Of a DNA stretch of 6,881 bases, positions 1-6,881 are shown piece after piece; the first letter of the stretch is position 1, and each line of letters opens with the position of its first letter. The position numbers and the translations under genes were made by a program. The stretch is taken from NCBI GenBank assembly GCA_900550335.1, contig URRU01000093.1, forward strand, positions 1 to 6,881, in the 5' to 3' direction. The stretch is from an uncultured Clostridium sp. (lineage in GTDB: Bacteria > Bacillota > Clostridia > Peptostreptococcales > Peptostreptococcaceae). A model generated the notes under the pieces. That model did no database searches, was not told the DNA's origin, and saw only the letters and a program-made list of their open reading frames with translations.

Positions 1-12
1 TATATTAAGAAA

Positions 13-20
13 AAGGGAGG
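13..20 (+). promoter_or_regulatory. Shine-Dalgarno site deciding the start of the first gene
   Basis: The purine run AAAGGGAGG, followed by T, matches the anti-Shine-Dalgarno of 16S rRNA very well and ends 8 nt before the ATG at 29. This matters because the reading frame is open all the way to the left edge of the window (no in-frame stop in 2-28), so the ribosome binding site is the only evidence that translation begins at 29 rather than further upstream. Confidence 0.75.
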
Positions 21-28
21 TAAAGGAA

Positions 29-766
29 ATGAAACAGCGCAAGTACAACATAATAGACATAATAAAAATAGAAAACCGTACTTGTGCGGATCATGAAATT
101 TCAGGACTAATTATTGAGGATAATCTCATACCAAAGGAATCAATAATTAACATTGTCATACAGGAAAGAGCTTGTATAATAATAAGAATTTTTGATTCAA
201 TAATAATTTCAGGTATAGCTATAATTTACATATGTAATTCAATAGCAATACGTCAGAAAGAGATAGTTTTCAATAAAAGTAAATATGAAATTAAAAAAGC
301 AGTAGAGAAGATTGGACTTGTGAAAACTCTGTCAAATAAAAATGATGGTGTGGTAATCAATGATGATTTACCATATAGTTTTGCGAGTAAAAAAATCGAT
401 TATGCAATAGATGTATATGAGGTGCTTAATGATACATTGGGAGAGGATAAAAACAGTAAACTGATAAAAAATCTGAACTCGATGTTTATAGAAAATGCAC
501 TTGATATTTATATAAATCATACTGAATGGATGTATAGGAAATTGATGTACAGAAATTTAAAAAAAGTAGATGGAATTATTGTGGATGATTTTATTCACGT
601 AATTACAGATAATGAGAAGTTGCTTCTACTGAATTGGCATGTATTAAATATGCTGATAGAGTGGAAGCAACTTTATTTTTTTATAAAAAAGTGGGATATA
701 CTGTATATTTTAAGATGTATACAGTATTTAAATTCAATATTCAGAATATTAAAGAAAGAAGGGTAG
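29..766 (+). CDS. Unrecognised isoleucine-rich protein, coupled to ilvN
   Basis: I do not recognise this 245-residue protein. A strong ribosome binding site precedes the ATG, and a reading frame this long is unlikely by chance in such AT-rich DNA, so it is very probably real. Isoleucine makes up about 19% of residues overall and about a third of residues 1-80, suggesting a beta-rich N-terminal part. The stretch at about 48-75 is hydrophobic but interrupted by Arg53 and Asp56, so it is not a convincing membrane segment. The C-terminal part (about 140-243) looks helical, with several Trp and Tyr. Three loosely similar motifs of the form G-[LVI]-[IV]-[IV]-x-[DN]-D occur near residues 26, 107 and 182. 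There is no signal peptide. The stop codon lies 3 nt before the ilvN ATG, and the ilvN ribosome binding site lies within its last codons, so the two are translationally coupled. That placement hints at a role tied to branched-chain amino acid synthesis, but no function can be assigned. The frame is open to the window edge, so a longer protein is not excluded. Confidence 0.8.
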   Translation: MKQRKYNIIDIIKIENRTCADHEISGLIIEDNLIPKESIINIVIQERACIIIRIFDSIIISGIAIIYICNSIAIRQKEIVFNKSKYEIKKAVEKIGLVKTLSNKNDGVVINDDLPYSFASKKIDYAIDVYEVLNDTLGEDKNSKLIKNLNSMFIENALDIYINHTEWMYRKLMYRNLKKVDGIIVDDFIHVITDNEKLLLLNWHVLNMLIEWKQLYFFIKKWDILYILRCIQYLNSIFRILKKEG

Positions 767-769
767 GAT

Positions 770-1261
770 ATGAGAAAACTAGTTTTATCTATACTGGCAA
801 GGGATGATGCAGGTGTTCTTACAAGAATCAGTGGATTATTTGCACGAAGAGGATATAGTATTCTTAGCATATCGGCGGGGATAGCTGAAAATAAAGGTTT
901 ATCAAGACTTACTGTTGTTGCTCAAGGTGAGCCACAAACTCTTGAACAGATAAAAAAACAAGTAAAAAAACTAGAGGATATTTTAGAAGTAGATATTCTT
1001 GAACCTGAAAAATCTGTTTTAAGAGAACTTGTTATGATAAAGATAAAAGCAGATTGTACTAAAAGAGAGGCAGTATCTGCTGTAGCTAAAATATTTAGAG
1101 CAAAAGTGGTAGATGTATCAAAAGACTCTATGGTTGTAGAAGCTACTGGTGATAGCGTTAAAATAGATGGATTTATAGAACTTCTCAAAGAATTCGAAAT
1201 TATGGAAATAGTGAGAACAGGTTTATCGGCAATCAAAAGAGGATGCGAATACCGGAATTAA
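770..1261 (+). CDS. ilvN: Acetolactate synthase small (regulatory) subunit
   Basis: This is the regulatory subunit of acetohydroxyacid synthase (EC 2.2.1.6), which stimulates the catalytic IlvB subunit and normally confers valine feedback inhibition in the cytoplasm. At 163 residues it has the family's usual length (E. coli IlvH is also 163). An N-terminal ACT domain covers about residues 3-75, with the motifs DDAGVLTRISGLFARRGY and GLSRLTVV; a C-terminal regulatory domain covers about 83-158, with IFRAKVVDVS and a VRTGLSAIKRG end. The start aligns with known homologues and uses an AAGAAGGG site located inside the end of the preceding gene. Compared with E. coli IlvH, the glycine of the valine loop is kept (Gly15), but Asn11 is Asp12, Asn29 is Ser30 and Ser17 is Thr18, so valine sensitivity may be altered. 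The gene is separated from its partner ilvB by ilvC and ilvD, which is not the usual arrangement. Identification is firm; the regulatory consequence is inference. Confidence 0.95.
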   Translation: MRKLVLSILARDDAGVLTRISGLFARRGYSILSISAGIAENKGLSRLTVVAQGEPQTLEQIKKQVKKLEDILEVDILEPEKSVLRELVMIKIKADCTKREAVSAVAKIFRAKVVDVSKDSMVVEATGDSVKIDGFIELLKEFEIMEIVRTGLSAIKRGCEYRN

Positions 1262-1306
1262 AATCAATAAATAAAAATAAAATAAATAAAAAACAATAAA
1301 TGATAA

Positions 1307-2338
<1,032 letters not shown>

Positions 2339-2346
2339 TTAATATA

Positions 2347-2388
2347 TATTATTCAGGCAGACTAAAATGTATGTCTGCCTGAATAATA
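2347..2388 (+). promoter_or_regulatory. Strong intercistronic hairpin after ilvC, no U-tract
   Basis: A perfect 16-bp inverted repeat (arms 2347-2362 and 2373-2388, core TTCAGGCAGAC / GTCTGCCTGAA) encloses a 10-nt loop, starting 9 nt after the ilvC stop. The GC-rich core stands out against the AT-rich surroundings. The sequence that follows is A-rich (AAAATAATAAG), not a T-tract, so it does not look like an intrinsic terminator on either strand. A likely role is protecting the 3' end of processed ilvN-ilvC mRNA or partially uncoupling ilvC from ilvD-ilvB expression; it could also be a protein binding site. The structure is seen directly; its role is inferred. Confidence 0.75.
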
Positions 2389-2404
2389 AAAATAATAAGT
2401 ATCT

Positions 2405-2449
2405 TTTATAGGGGCAAAAGCAATGATTAAAAATCATTAGCCTTATAGA
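2405..2449 (+). promoter_or_regulatory. Composite hairpin in the ilvD leader
   Basis: A second foldable element lies between the ilvC hairpin and ilvD. The apical stem is AATGATT (2422-2428) against AATCATT (2432-2438), with an AAA loop. A basal stem pairs 2407-2415 (TATAGGGGC, one G bulged) with 2440-2447 (GCCTTATA), including one G-U pair. An asymmetric internal loop, AAAAGC on one side and a single A on the other, separates the two stems. It ends 11 nt before the AGGAGG ribosome binding site of ilvD (2461-2466), so it could influence translation or mRNA stability. It matches no riboswitch or T-box core that I know, and the weak apical stem could be chance in AT-rich DNA. Confidence 0.4.
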
Positions 2450-2471
2450 TGTAAGAATATAGGAGGAAAAT

Positions 2472-4136
2472 ATGAAAAGTAATAATGTGAAAAAAGGAGT
2501 GGAAAGAGCTCCTCATAGATCTCTTTTCAACGCACTTGGTATGACTGAGGAGGAACTTAATAGACCGATAATAGGTGTAGTTAATTCATATAATGAAATA
2601 GTTCCAGGACACATGAATCTTGATAAAATAGCCGAGGCTGTTAAAAAAGGTATATATATGGCAGGTGGAACACCGGTTGAAGTTCCTGCAATAGCGGTAT
2701 GTGACGGAATAGCTATGAATCACACAGGAATGAGATATTCACTTGTTACAAGAGAACTAGTATGTGATAGTACTGAGTGTCTTGCAAGAGCACATCAATT
2801 TGACGGACTTGTAATGATTCCAAACTGTGATAAAAATGTTCCTGGACTTCTTATGGCAGCAGCAAGACTAGATATACCAACAGTATTTGTAAGTGGGGGT
2901 CCAATGCTTGCAGGAAGAAAACTTGATGGAAAGAAAACTTGTCTATCAACACTTTTTGAGGCTGTAGGTGAGTACAATGCAGGAAAAATGAGCATGGATA
3001 AATTAAAAGAATTTGAAGAAAAAGCTTGTCCTACATGTGGCTCTTGTTCAGGTATGTATACCGCAAATTCAATGAATTGCTTAACAGAAGCTCTTGGAAT
3101 GGGACTTAAAGGAAATGGAACAATACCAGCAGTTTATAGTGAAAGAATAAGACTGGCAAAACATGCTGGTATGAAAATAATGGAGCTTGTTGAAAAAGAT
3201 ATAAAACCTTCAGATATAATGACAGAAAGTGCGTTTAGAAATGCAATGGCTGTTGATATGGCACTTGGATGTTCTACAAACTCAATGCTTCATCTTCCAG
3301 CAATAGCATACGAAGCAGGAGTTGATCTTAATCTTGAAATAGCTAATGAAATAAGTCGGAAAACTCCTAACCTTTGTCATCTTGCCCCAGCAGGAGATAC
3401 TTTTATGGAGGATCTTAATGAAGCTGGTGGAGTATATGCGGTAATGAATGAGCTTGATAAGCTAGGAATATTAGATAAGGAATGTATGACAGTTACAGGA
3501 TTTAGTGTTGGAGAAAATATAGAGGGATGCGAAAATCTTGATACAAGTGTAATAAGACCAGTTGAAAATCCGTACAGTAAAACAGGGGGGATAGCTGTAT
3601 TAAAAGGAAATCTTGCTCCTGATAGCTGTGTTGTAAAAAAATCAGCAGTTGCACCAGAAATGATGAAGCACAAAGGTCCTGCAAAAGTATTTGACGGTGA
3701 AGAAAGTGCGATAGAAGCAATTAGAGCAGGAAAAATCAAATCTGGAGATGTAGTTGTAATAAGATATGAAGGTCCAAAAGGAGGACCAGGAATGAGAGAA
3801 ATGCTTTCTCCTACATCAGAAATAGCTGGTATGGGACTTGATAAAGATGTAGCTCTTATAACTGACGGAAGATTTTCTGGAGCTACAAGAGGTGCATCTA
3901 TAGGACATGTATCACCAGAGGCAGCACTTGGAGGGACAATAGCATTTGTAAAAGACGGAGATATGATAGATATAGATATAGAAAATAATAGTATAGAGCT
4001 TCTTGTTTCAGATGAGGAACTTGAAGAAAGAAGAAATGGATTTGTACCAAAAGTTCCGAATGTGAGCGGTTATCTAAAAAAATACGCTTCAATGGTTACT
4101 TCGGCAAATACTGGTGCAGTCCTTAAAGTAAAATAA
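2472..4136 (+). CDS. ilvD: Dihydroxy-acid dehydratase, [4Fe-4S] type
   Basis: IlvD (EC 4.2.1.9) dehydrates the dihydroxy acids made by IlvC to 2-ketoisovalerate and 2-keto-3-methylvalerate. The 554-residue protein covers the whole IlvD/Edd family fold; E. coli IlvD, at 616, has extra insertions. Visible motifs are VCDGIAM (Asp78), [11 protein letters not shown] (Cys119, Asp120, Lys121), [19 protein letters not shown] (Cys186, Cys189, Cys192, Cys203), [15 protein letters not shown] (about 431-445) and [11 protein letters not shown] with the likely catalytic Ser469. Cluster ligands are expected at Cys119 and a Cys of the CPTCGSC motif. The position that is Cys in [2Fe-2S] homologues (a PCN motif) is Gly46 here, in VPGHMNL, as in E. 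coli, which argues for an oxygen-labile [4Fe-4S] cluster and fits an anaerobe. A consensus AGGAGG lies 5 nt upstream of the ATG. The gene is followed after 19 nt by ilvB and preceded by a 133-nt structured gap. Confidence 0.98.
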   Translation: MKSNNVKKGVERAPHRSLFNALGMTEEELNRPIIGVVNSYNEIVPGHMNLDKIAEAVKKGIYMAGGTPVEVPAIAVCDGIAMNHTGMRYSLVTRELVCDSTECLARAHQFDGLVMIPNCDKNVPGLLMAAARLDIPTVFVSGGPMLAGRKLDGKKTCLSTLFEAVGEYNAGKMSMDKLKEFEEKACPTCGSCSGMYTANSMNCLTEALGMGLKGNGTIPAVYSERIRLAKHAGMKIMELVEKDIKPSDIMTESAFRNAMAVDMALGCSTNSMLHLPAIAYEAGVDLNLEIANEISRKTPNLCHLAPAGDTFMEDLNEAGGVYAVMNELDKLGILDKECMTVTGFSVGENIEGCENLDTSVIRPVENPYSKTGGIAVLKGNLAPDSCVVKKSAVAPEMMKHKGPAKVFDGEESAIEAIRAGKIKSGDVVVIRYEGPKGGPGMREMLSPTSEIAGMGLDKDVALITDGRFSGATRGASIGHVSPEAALGGTIAFVKDGDMIDIDIENNSIELLVSDEELEERRNGFVPKVPNVSGYLKKYASMVTSANTGAVLKVK

Positions 4137-4155
4137 AAGAGGATGGTGAAAATAT

Positions 4156-5838
4156 ATGAGGCTTAAAGGAGCAGATATGGTAATGGAATGCCTTTTAGAA
4201 CAGGGAGTTGATACAGTGTTTGGTTATCCTGGAGGGGCAATACTTGAAATATACGATAGTTTATATAAATATAAGGATAAAATACAGTCAATACTTACAT
4301 CTCATGAACAAGGGGCATCTCATGCAGCAGATGGATATGCTAAATCTACCGGAAAAGTAGGAGTTTGTATGGCTACAAGTGGTCCTGGTGCGACAAATCT
4401 TGTAACAGGAATTGCAACTGCATTTATGGATTCAATTCCTATTGTTGCAATAACTGTAAATGTTGGACTTTCATTTCTTGGAAAAGATAGTTTTCAAGAA
4501 ATAGATATTACAGGAATTACAATGCCAATAACAAAGCATAACTTCATAGTAAAAAAAATTGAAGACCTTGCTCCTGCAATAAGAAAAGCCTTTAAAATAG
4601 CTAGAGAGGGAAGACCTGGGCCTGTAGTTATAGATATAACTAAAGATGTAACAGCGGGATATGGAGAATACGAAAAAAAAGAGATAGATACAAATTTAAA
4701 TAATTTACTATTATATAATGAAGAAAACTATCAAGAAAATCTTGAAGAGGCAGTTAAACTTATAGAAGAAAGTAAAAAGCCATTTATATTTGTAGGTGGA
4801 GGTATTAAAGCTTCTAATGCATCTAATGAGCTAAAAATATTTGCAGAAAAGATAGATGCACCTGTTGCTGATTCGCTTATGGGAAAAGGTGCTTTTGATG
4901 GAAAAAGTAAAAGATATACAGGTATGCTAGGGATGCATGGAACAAAGGCTAGTAACCTTGGAGTAGCAGAATGTGATCTTCTAATAGCTATAGGAACTAG
5001 ATTTAGTGATAGAGTAATTGGAAATTCAGCGAGATTTGCATCTAAAGCAAAAATAATACATATAGATATAGATGAGGCAGAAATAAATAAAAATATACTT
5101 GTAGATCTTGGAATAACAGGAGATGCAAAATATATACTTAAAAAGCTAAATCTTATGTTAAAAAAACAAGAACATAAAGAATGGATGGAAGAAATAGAAA
5201 ATCTTAAAGATAAATATCCAATGAAATATAATAAAAATGTGCTTACAGGCCCATATGTAATAGAAAAAATAGAAGAGTGCTTTGATGATAATACAATAAT
5301 ATGTACAGAAGTTGGACAAAATCAGATGTGGGCTGCACAGTACTTCCATTATAAAAATCCAAGACAGTTTGTAAGTAGTGGCGGACTTGGAACAATGGGA
5401 TATGGTTTGGGTGCAGCTATAGGTGTAAAATATGGAAATCCAAAATCAAGAGTTATAAATATAGCTGGAGATGGATGCTTTAGAATGAACATGAATGAGC
5501 TTGCAACAGCTTCAAGATACAACGTTCCGATAATACAAGTTATACTTAATAATAAGGTTCTTGGTATGGTTAGACAGTGGCAGACATTTTTCTATGAGGG
5601 AAGATATTCAGATACAGTTCTTGATGATCAGGTTGATTTTTGTAAGGTTGCAGAAGGACTAGGATGTAAAGCAGTAAGAGTGACAAGAATGGACGAATTA
5701 GAAAAAGCACTTTTAGAAGCAGATTTGTATAATGGTCCTTTTGTTATTGAATGTATGATACAAGAAGATGATAAGGTATTTCCTATGGTTGCCCCTGGAA
5801 AAGGTCTTAATGATACTTTTGACCAAGATGATTTATAA
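4156..5838 (+). CDS. ilvB: Acetolactate synthase large (catalytic) subunit
   Basis: IlvB (EC 2.2.1.6) is the thiamine diphosphate enzyme that condenses two pyruvates to acetolactate, or pyruvate with 2-ketobutyrate to acetohydroxybutyrate. The 560 residues show the three expected domains: the N-terminal PYR domain (about 1-165) with VFGYPGGAI and catalytic Glu51 in SHEQGASHAADGYA; the central FAD-binding domain (about 195-330) with GMLGMHGTKASN and IGTRFSDRV; and the C-terminal PP domain (about 365-545) with the ThDP/Mg motif starting GDGCF (438-442) and ending at Asn465-Asn466. Trp475 in MVRQWQ is the residue that favours 2-ketobutyrate in biosynthetic enzymes, and together with the FAD domain argues against a catabolic acetoin-type synthase. 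Phe113 and Gln114 of the DSFQE motif match E. coli AHAS II Phe109 and Gln110. The usual GQV after the AIT strand is VNV (101-103), and GLPAA is GLGAA (417-421). The ribosome binding site is a poor GGATGGTGA upstream of the ATG. It is the last gene of the cluster, and no clear intrinsic terminator follows. Confidence 0.97.
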   Translation: MRLKGADMVMECLLEQGVDTVFGYPGGAILEIYDSLYKYKDKIQSILTSHEQGASHAADGYAKSTGKVGVCMATSGPGATNLVTGIATAFMDSIPIVAITVNVGLSFLGKDSFQEIDITGITMPITKHNFIVKKIEDLAPAIRKAFKIAREGRPGPVVIDITKDVTAGYGEYEKKEIDTNLNNLLLYNEENYQENLEEAVKLIEESKKPFIFVGGGIKASNASNELKIFAEKIDAPVADSLMGKGAFDGKSKRYTGMLGMHGTKASNLGVAECDLLIAIGTRFSDRVIGNSARFASKAKIIHIDIDEAEINKNILVDLGITGDAKYILKKLNLMLKKQEHKEWMEEIENLKDKYPMKYNKNVLTGPYVIEKIEECFDDNTIICTEVGQNQMWAAQYFHYKNPRQFVSSGGLGTMGYGLGAAIGVKYGNPKSRVINIAGDGCFRMNMNELATASRYNVPIIQVILNNKVLGMVRQWQTFFYEGRYSDTVLDDQVDFCKVAEGLGCKAVRVTRMDELEKALLEADLYNGPFVIECMIQEDDKVFPMVAPGKGLNDTFDQDDL

Positions 5839-5865
5839 AAGTAATTAACTTTATTTCATTCTACA

Positions 5866-5883
5866 ATTAATTTGAAAATTAAT
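5866..5883. repeat. Short AT-only palindrome after ilvB
   Basis: ATTAATTT (5866-5873) and AAATTAAT (5876-5883) form a perfect 8-bp inverted repeat around GA. There is no T-tract after it on either strand, it has no GC pairs and the loop is too tight for a stable RNA hairpin, so it is a poor terminator candidate. It may be a DNA-binding site or chance in AT-rich sequence. Confidence 0.3.
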
Positions 5884-5891
5884 CTAAAAAC

Positions 5892-5934
5892 ATATATCAT
5901 AGATAATATAAATATTACTTATATATATCATAGA
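5892..5934. repeat. 12-bp direct repeat upstream of the last promoter
   Basis: ATATATCATAGA occurs exactly at 5892-5903 and again at 5923-5934. The copies start 31 bp apart, close to three helical turns, so they would face the same side of the DNA. The second copy overlaps the -35 element of the promoter at 5931-5959, as expected for a regulator binding site. The low complexity of the repeat means chance cannot be excluded. Confidence 0.45.
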
Positions 5935-5959
5935 CAAAATGTATAAACCAAAATATAAT
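5931..5959 (+). promoter_or_regulatory. Sigma-A-type promoter of the VTT-domain gene
   Basis: TAGACA (5931-5936, five of six consensus bases) and a perfect TATAAT (5954-5959) are separated by exactly 17 bp. Transcription would start near 5966-5967, within the 10-bp palindrome TACTATAGTA (5960-5969), giving an untranslated leader of about 57 nt before the ATG at 6024. This makes the downstream gene a transcription unit independent of the ilv cluster. Confidence 0.7.
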
Positions 5960-6023
5960 TACTATAGTATTATTAAAGGTATAGAGCAAGATTAAAAAAT
6001 TTATATGTAGAAGGGAATATATA

Positions 6024-6722
6024 ATGACTAAAGAAAATAAGAAAAAATTAATCACAAGAGTAGGTGCGGTATTATTAGTATTTGCTATCTATTTCTTTGT
6101 AACACCTGTAAAAACATTTGTAAATCAGATGGTATTTTACTTATCTAGTTTAGATTTGGAATCAATAAAACAATACATACTATCGTTTGGAATTTGGGCT
6201 CCAATAATTTCATTCCTACTTATGCTACTTCAGTCAGTAGCGGCACCACTTCCTGCATTTTTAATAACATTTGCCAATGCAGCCTTATTTGGTTGGGTAT
6301 GGGGGGCAATCCTATCTTGGTCAAGTGCAATGGCAGGGGCAGCGCTATGTTTCTTTATAGCTAAGTTTTTAGGTAGAGATGTTGTTGAAAAACTTACAAG
6401 TAAAATGGCTATAAGCAGTATAGACGAATTCTTTGATAAATATGGTAAATACACTATATTAGTTTGTAGATTACTTCCATTTATGTCATTTGATATAGTT
6501 AGTTATGCAGCAGGTCTTACATCAATGAAATTTATGCCTTTCTTTATAGCGACAGGTATAGGACAGCTACCAGCTACAATAGTTTACTCTTATGTTGGTG
6601 GAATGCTTACTGGTGGAGCAAAATTATTTGTAACAGGATTAATGATATTATTTGCACTTACAGTTGCAATATATATGTTCAAAAAAATATACAACGATAA
6701 AAAGAATAAAGCTAAGGCTTAA
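6024..6722 (+). CDS. VTT/DedA-superfamily membrane protein, TVP38/TMEM64-like
   Basis: This 232-residue polytopic membrane protein belongs to the VTT (SNARE-associated, DedA superfamily) group, most like bacterial TVP38/YdjX proteins. After a short basic N-terminus, hydrophobic segments lie at about 10-29, 55-72, 76-116 (one re-entrant or two helices), 142-165, 170-191 and 199-219, and the protein ends in a lysine-rich cytoplasmic tail. The family core is visible: APLPAFLIT (74-82), a Gly/Ala-rich helix ending in FLGR (115-118), then FDKYGKYTILVCRLLPF (137-153) with the conserved Arg149 and Pro152, and YAAGLTSMKF (161-170). Family members are linked to membrane lipid scrambling or undecaprenyl-phosphate recycling and membrane homeostasis; the substrate of this protein cannot be read from sequence. 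GAAGGG lies 8 nt before the ATG. It has its own promoter and terminator, so no functional tie to the upstream ilv genes is implied. Confidence 0.88.
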   Translation: MTKENKKKLITRVGAVLLVFAIYFFVTPVKTFVNQMVFYLSSLDLESIKQYILSFGIWAPIISFLLMLLQSVAAPLPAFLITFANAALFGWVWGAILSWSSAMAGAALCFFIAKFLGRDVVEKLTSKMAISSIDEFFDKYGKYTILVCRLLPFMSFDIVSYAAGLTSMKFMPFFIATGIGQLPATIVYSYVGGMLTGGAKLFVTGLMILFALTVAIYMFKKIYNDKKNKAKA

Positions 6723-6747
6723 TGGTTAAAGAAAATATTATGAAAAT

Positions 6748-6788
6748 AACACCGAGTTATAGATTTTAGCTCGGTGTTTTACTTTTTT
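6748..6788 (+). terminator. Rho-independent terminator after the VTT-domain gene
   Basis: A 12-bp stem (6748-6759 with 6767-6778; core ACACCGAG / CTCGGTGT, one G-U pair) with a 7-nt loop is followed by the U-rich tail TTACTTTTTT (6779-6788). It begins 25 nt after the stop codon of the preceding gene. This is the only convincing intrinsic terminator in the window. Confidence 0.9.
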
Positions 6789-6806
6789 GAAAAAAATAGT
6801 ACTAAA

Positions 6807-6881
6807 ATGAAAAGATGGATATTTTTGATATTAATAGGAATTGTATTAGCATGTTATGGAATGTCTAGTATTCTGACAGCT
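6807..6881 (+). CDS. Start of a putative membrane or exported protein, cut by the window edge
   Basis: The frame opening at the ATG at 6807 runs without a stop to the last base, giving 25 residues that begin MKRWIFLILIGIVLACYG. The basic N-terminus followed by a hydrophobic core looks like a signal peptide or membrane anchor. VLAC resembles a lipobox, although Leu at its second position is not ideal. No good ribosome binding site precedes the ATG (the upstream sequence is GAAAAAAATAGTACTAAA), and it starts only 18 nt after the terminator tail, so the start or the gene itself is uncertain. Its family cannot be told from this fragment. Confidence 0.45.
   Translation, partial: MKRWIFLILIGIVLACYGMSSILTA

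Noticed and set aside
1..28. T-box or attenuator leader for the ilv cluster
   Set aside because: Only 28 bases precede the first gene, with no T-box AGGGTGG core or hairpin. Any leader would be outside the window.
673..1236. Minus-strand frames opposite ilvN and the preceding gene
   Set aside because: They lie opposite strongly supported coding sequence, have low-complexity Ser/Phe/Leu-rich translations, and have no ribosome binding site or family resemblance.
2347..2400. Intrinsic terminator after ilvC
   Set aside because: The stem is strong, but it is followed by an A-rich sequence rather than a T-tract on the plus strand, and there is no proper T-tract on the minus strand either.
2339..2471. 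T-box or known riboswitch in the ilvC-ilvD gap
   Set aside because: The T-box AGGGTGGNACCGCG motif is absent and no recognised riboswitch core is present; only generic hairpins are seen.
4156..5838. Catabolic (acetoin-pathway) acetolactate synthase
   Set aside because: The FAD-domain motifs, Trp475 in MVRQWQ, and linkage with ilvN, ilvC and ilvD point to the biosynthetic enzyme.
6230..6454. Minus-strand frame inside the VTT-domain gene
   Set aside because: It is a shadow of a well-supported coding sequence with no family match or start signal.

Overview
The window comes from a low-GC, AT-rich bacterium, most likely an anaerobic member of the Clostridia (Bacillota). The support is heavy use of ATA and AGA codons, purine-rich Shine-Dalgarno sites, a dihydroxy-acid dehydratase of the oxygen-labile [4Fe-4S] type, and IlvC and IlvB sequence variants that I recall from Clostridia. 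The genus cannot be fixed from the sequence alone.

Positions 1-5838 hold a plus-strand gene cluster for branched-chain amino acid biosynthesis: an unrecognised isoleucine-rich protein (29-766), the acetolactate synthase regulatory subunit ilvN (770-1261), ketol-acid reductoisomerase ilvC (1322-2338), dihydroxy-acid dehydratase ilvD (2472-4136) and the acetolactate synthase catalytic subunit ilvB (4156-5838). Together the four ilv genes encode the three shared steps from pyruvate (or pyruvate plus 2-ketobutyrate) to the 2-keto acid precursors of valine, leucine and isoleucine. The order is unusual because the two acetolactate synthase subunits sit at opposite ends of the set. Junctions are 3, 60, 133 and 19 nt. 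The long ilvC-ilvD junction carries a strong 16-bp hairpin with no U-tract and a second composite hairpin just before the ilvD ribosome binding site, so the ilvC and ilvD-ilvB segments may be expressed unequally. No promoter or T-box leader for the cluster is inside the window; any leader would lie upstream of position 1.

Positions 5839-6023 are a non-coding, very AT-rich spacer with a near-consensus sigma-A promoter, a 12-bp direct repeat spaced about three helical turns apart, and two short palindromes. It drives a separate unit: a VTT/DedA-superfamily (TVP38-like) membrane protein (6024-6722), closed by a clear intrinsic terminator (6748-6788). The last 75 bases (6807-6881) look like the start of another gene with an N-terminal hydrophobic segment, cut by the window edge.

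Most of the window is conserved metabolism. The least explained element is the 245-residue protein tightly coupled to ilvN. Secondary points of interest are the substitutions at the usual valine-site positions of IlvN, Tyr in place of Arg in the IlvC cofactor loop, the hairpin pair, and the operator-like repeat at the last promoter. I see no CRISPR array, mobile element, tRNA or rRNA.
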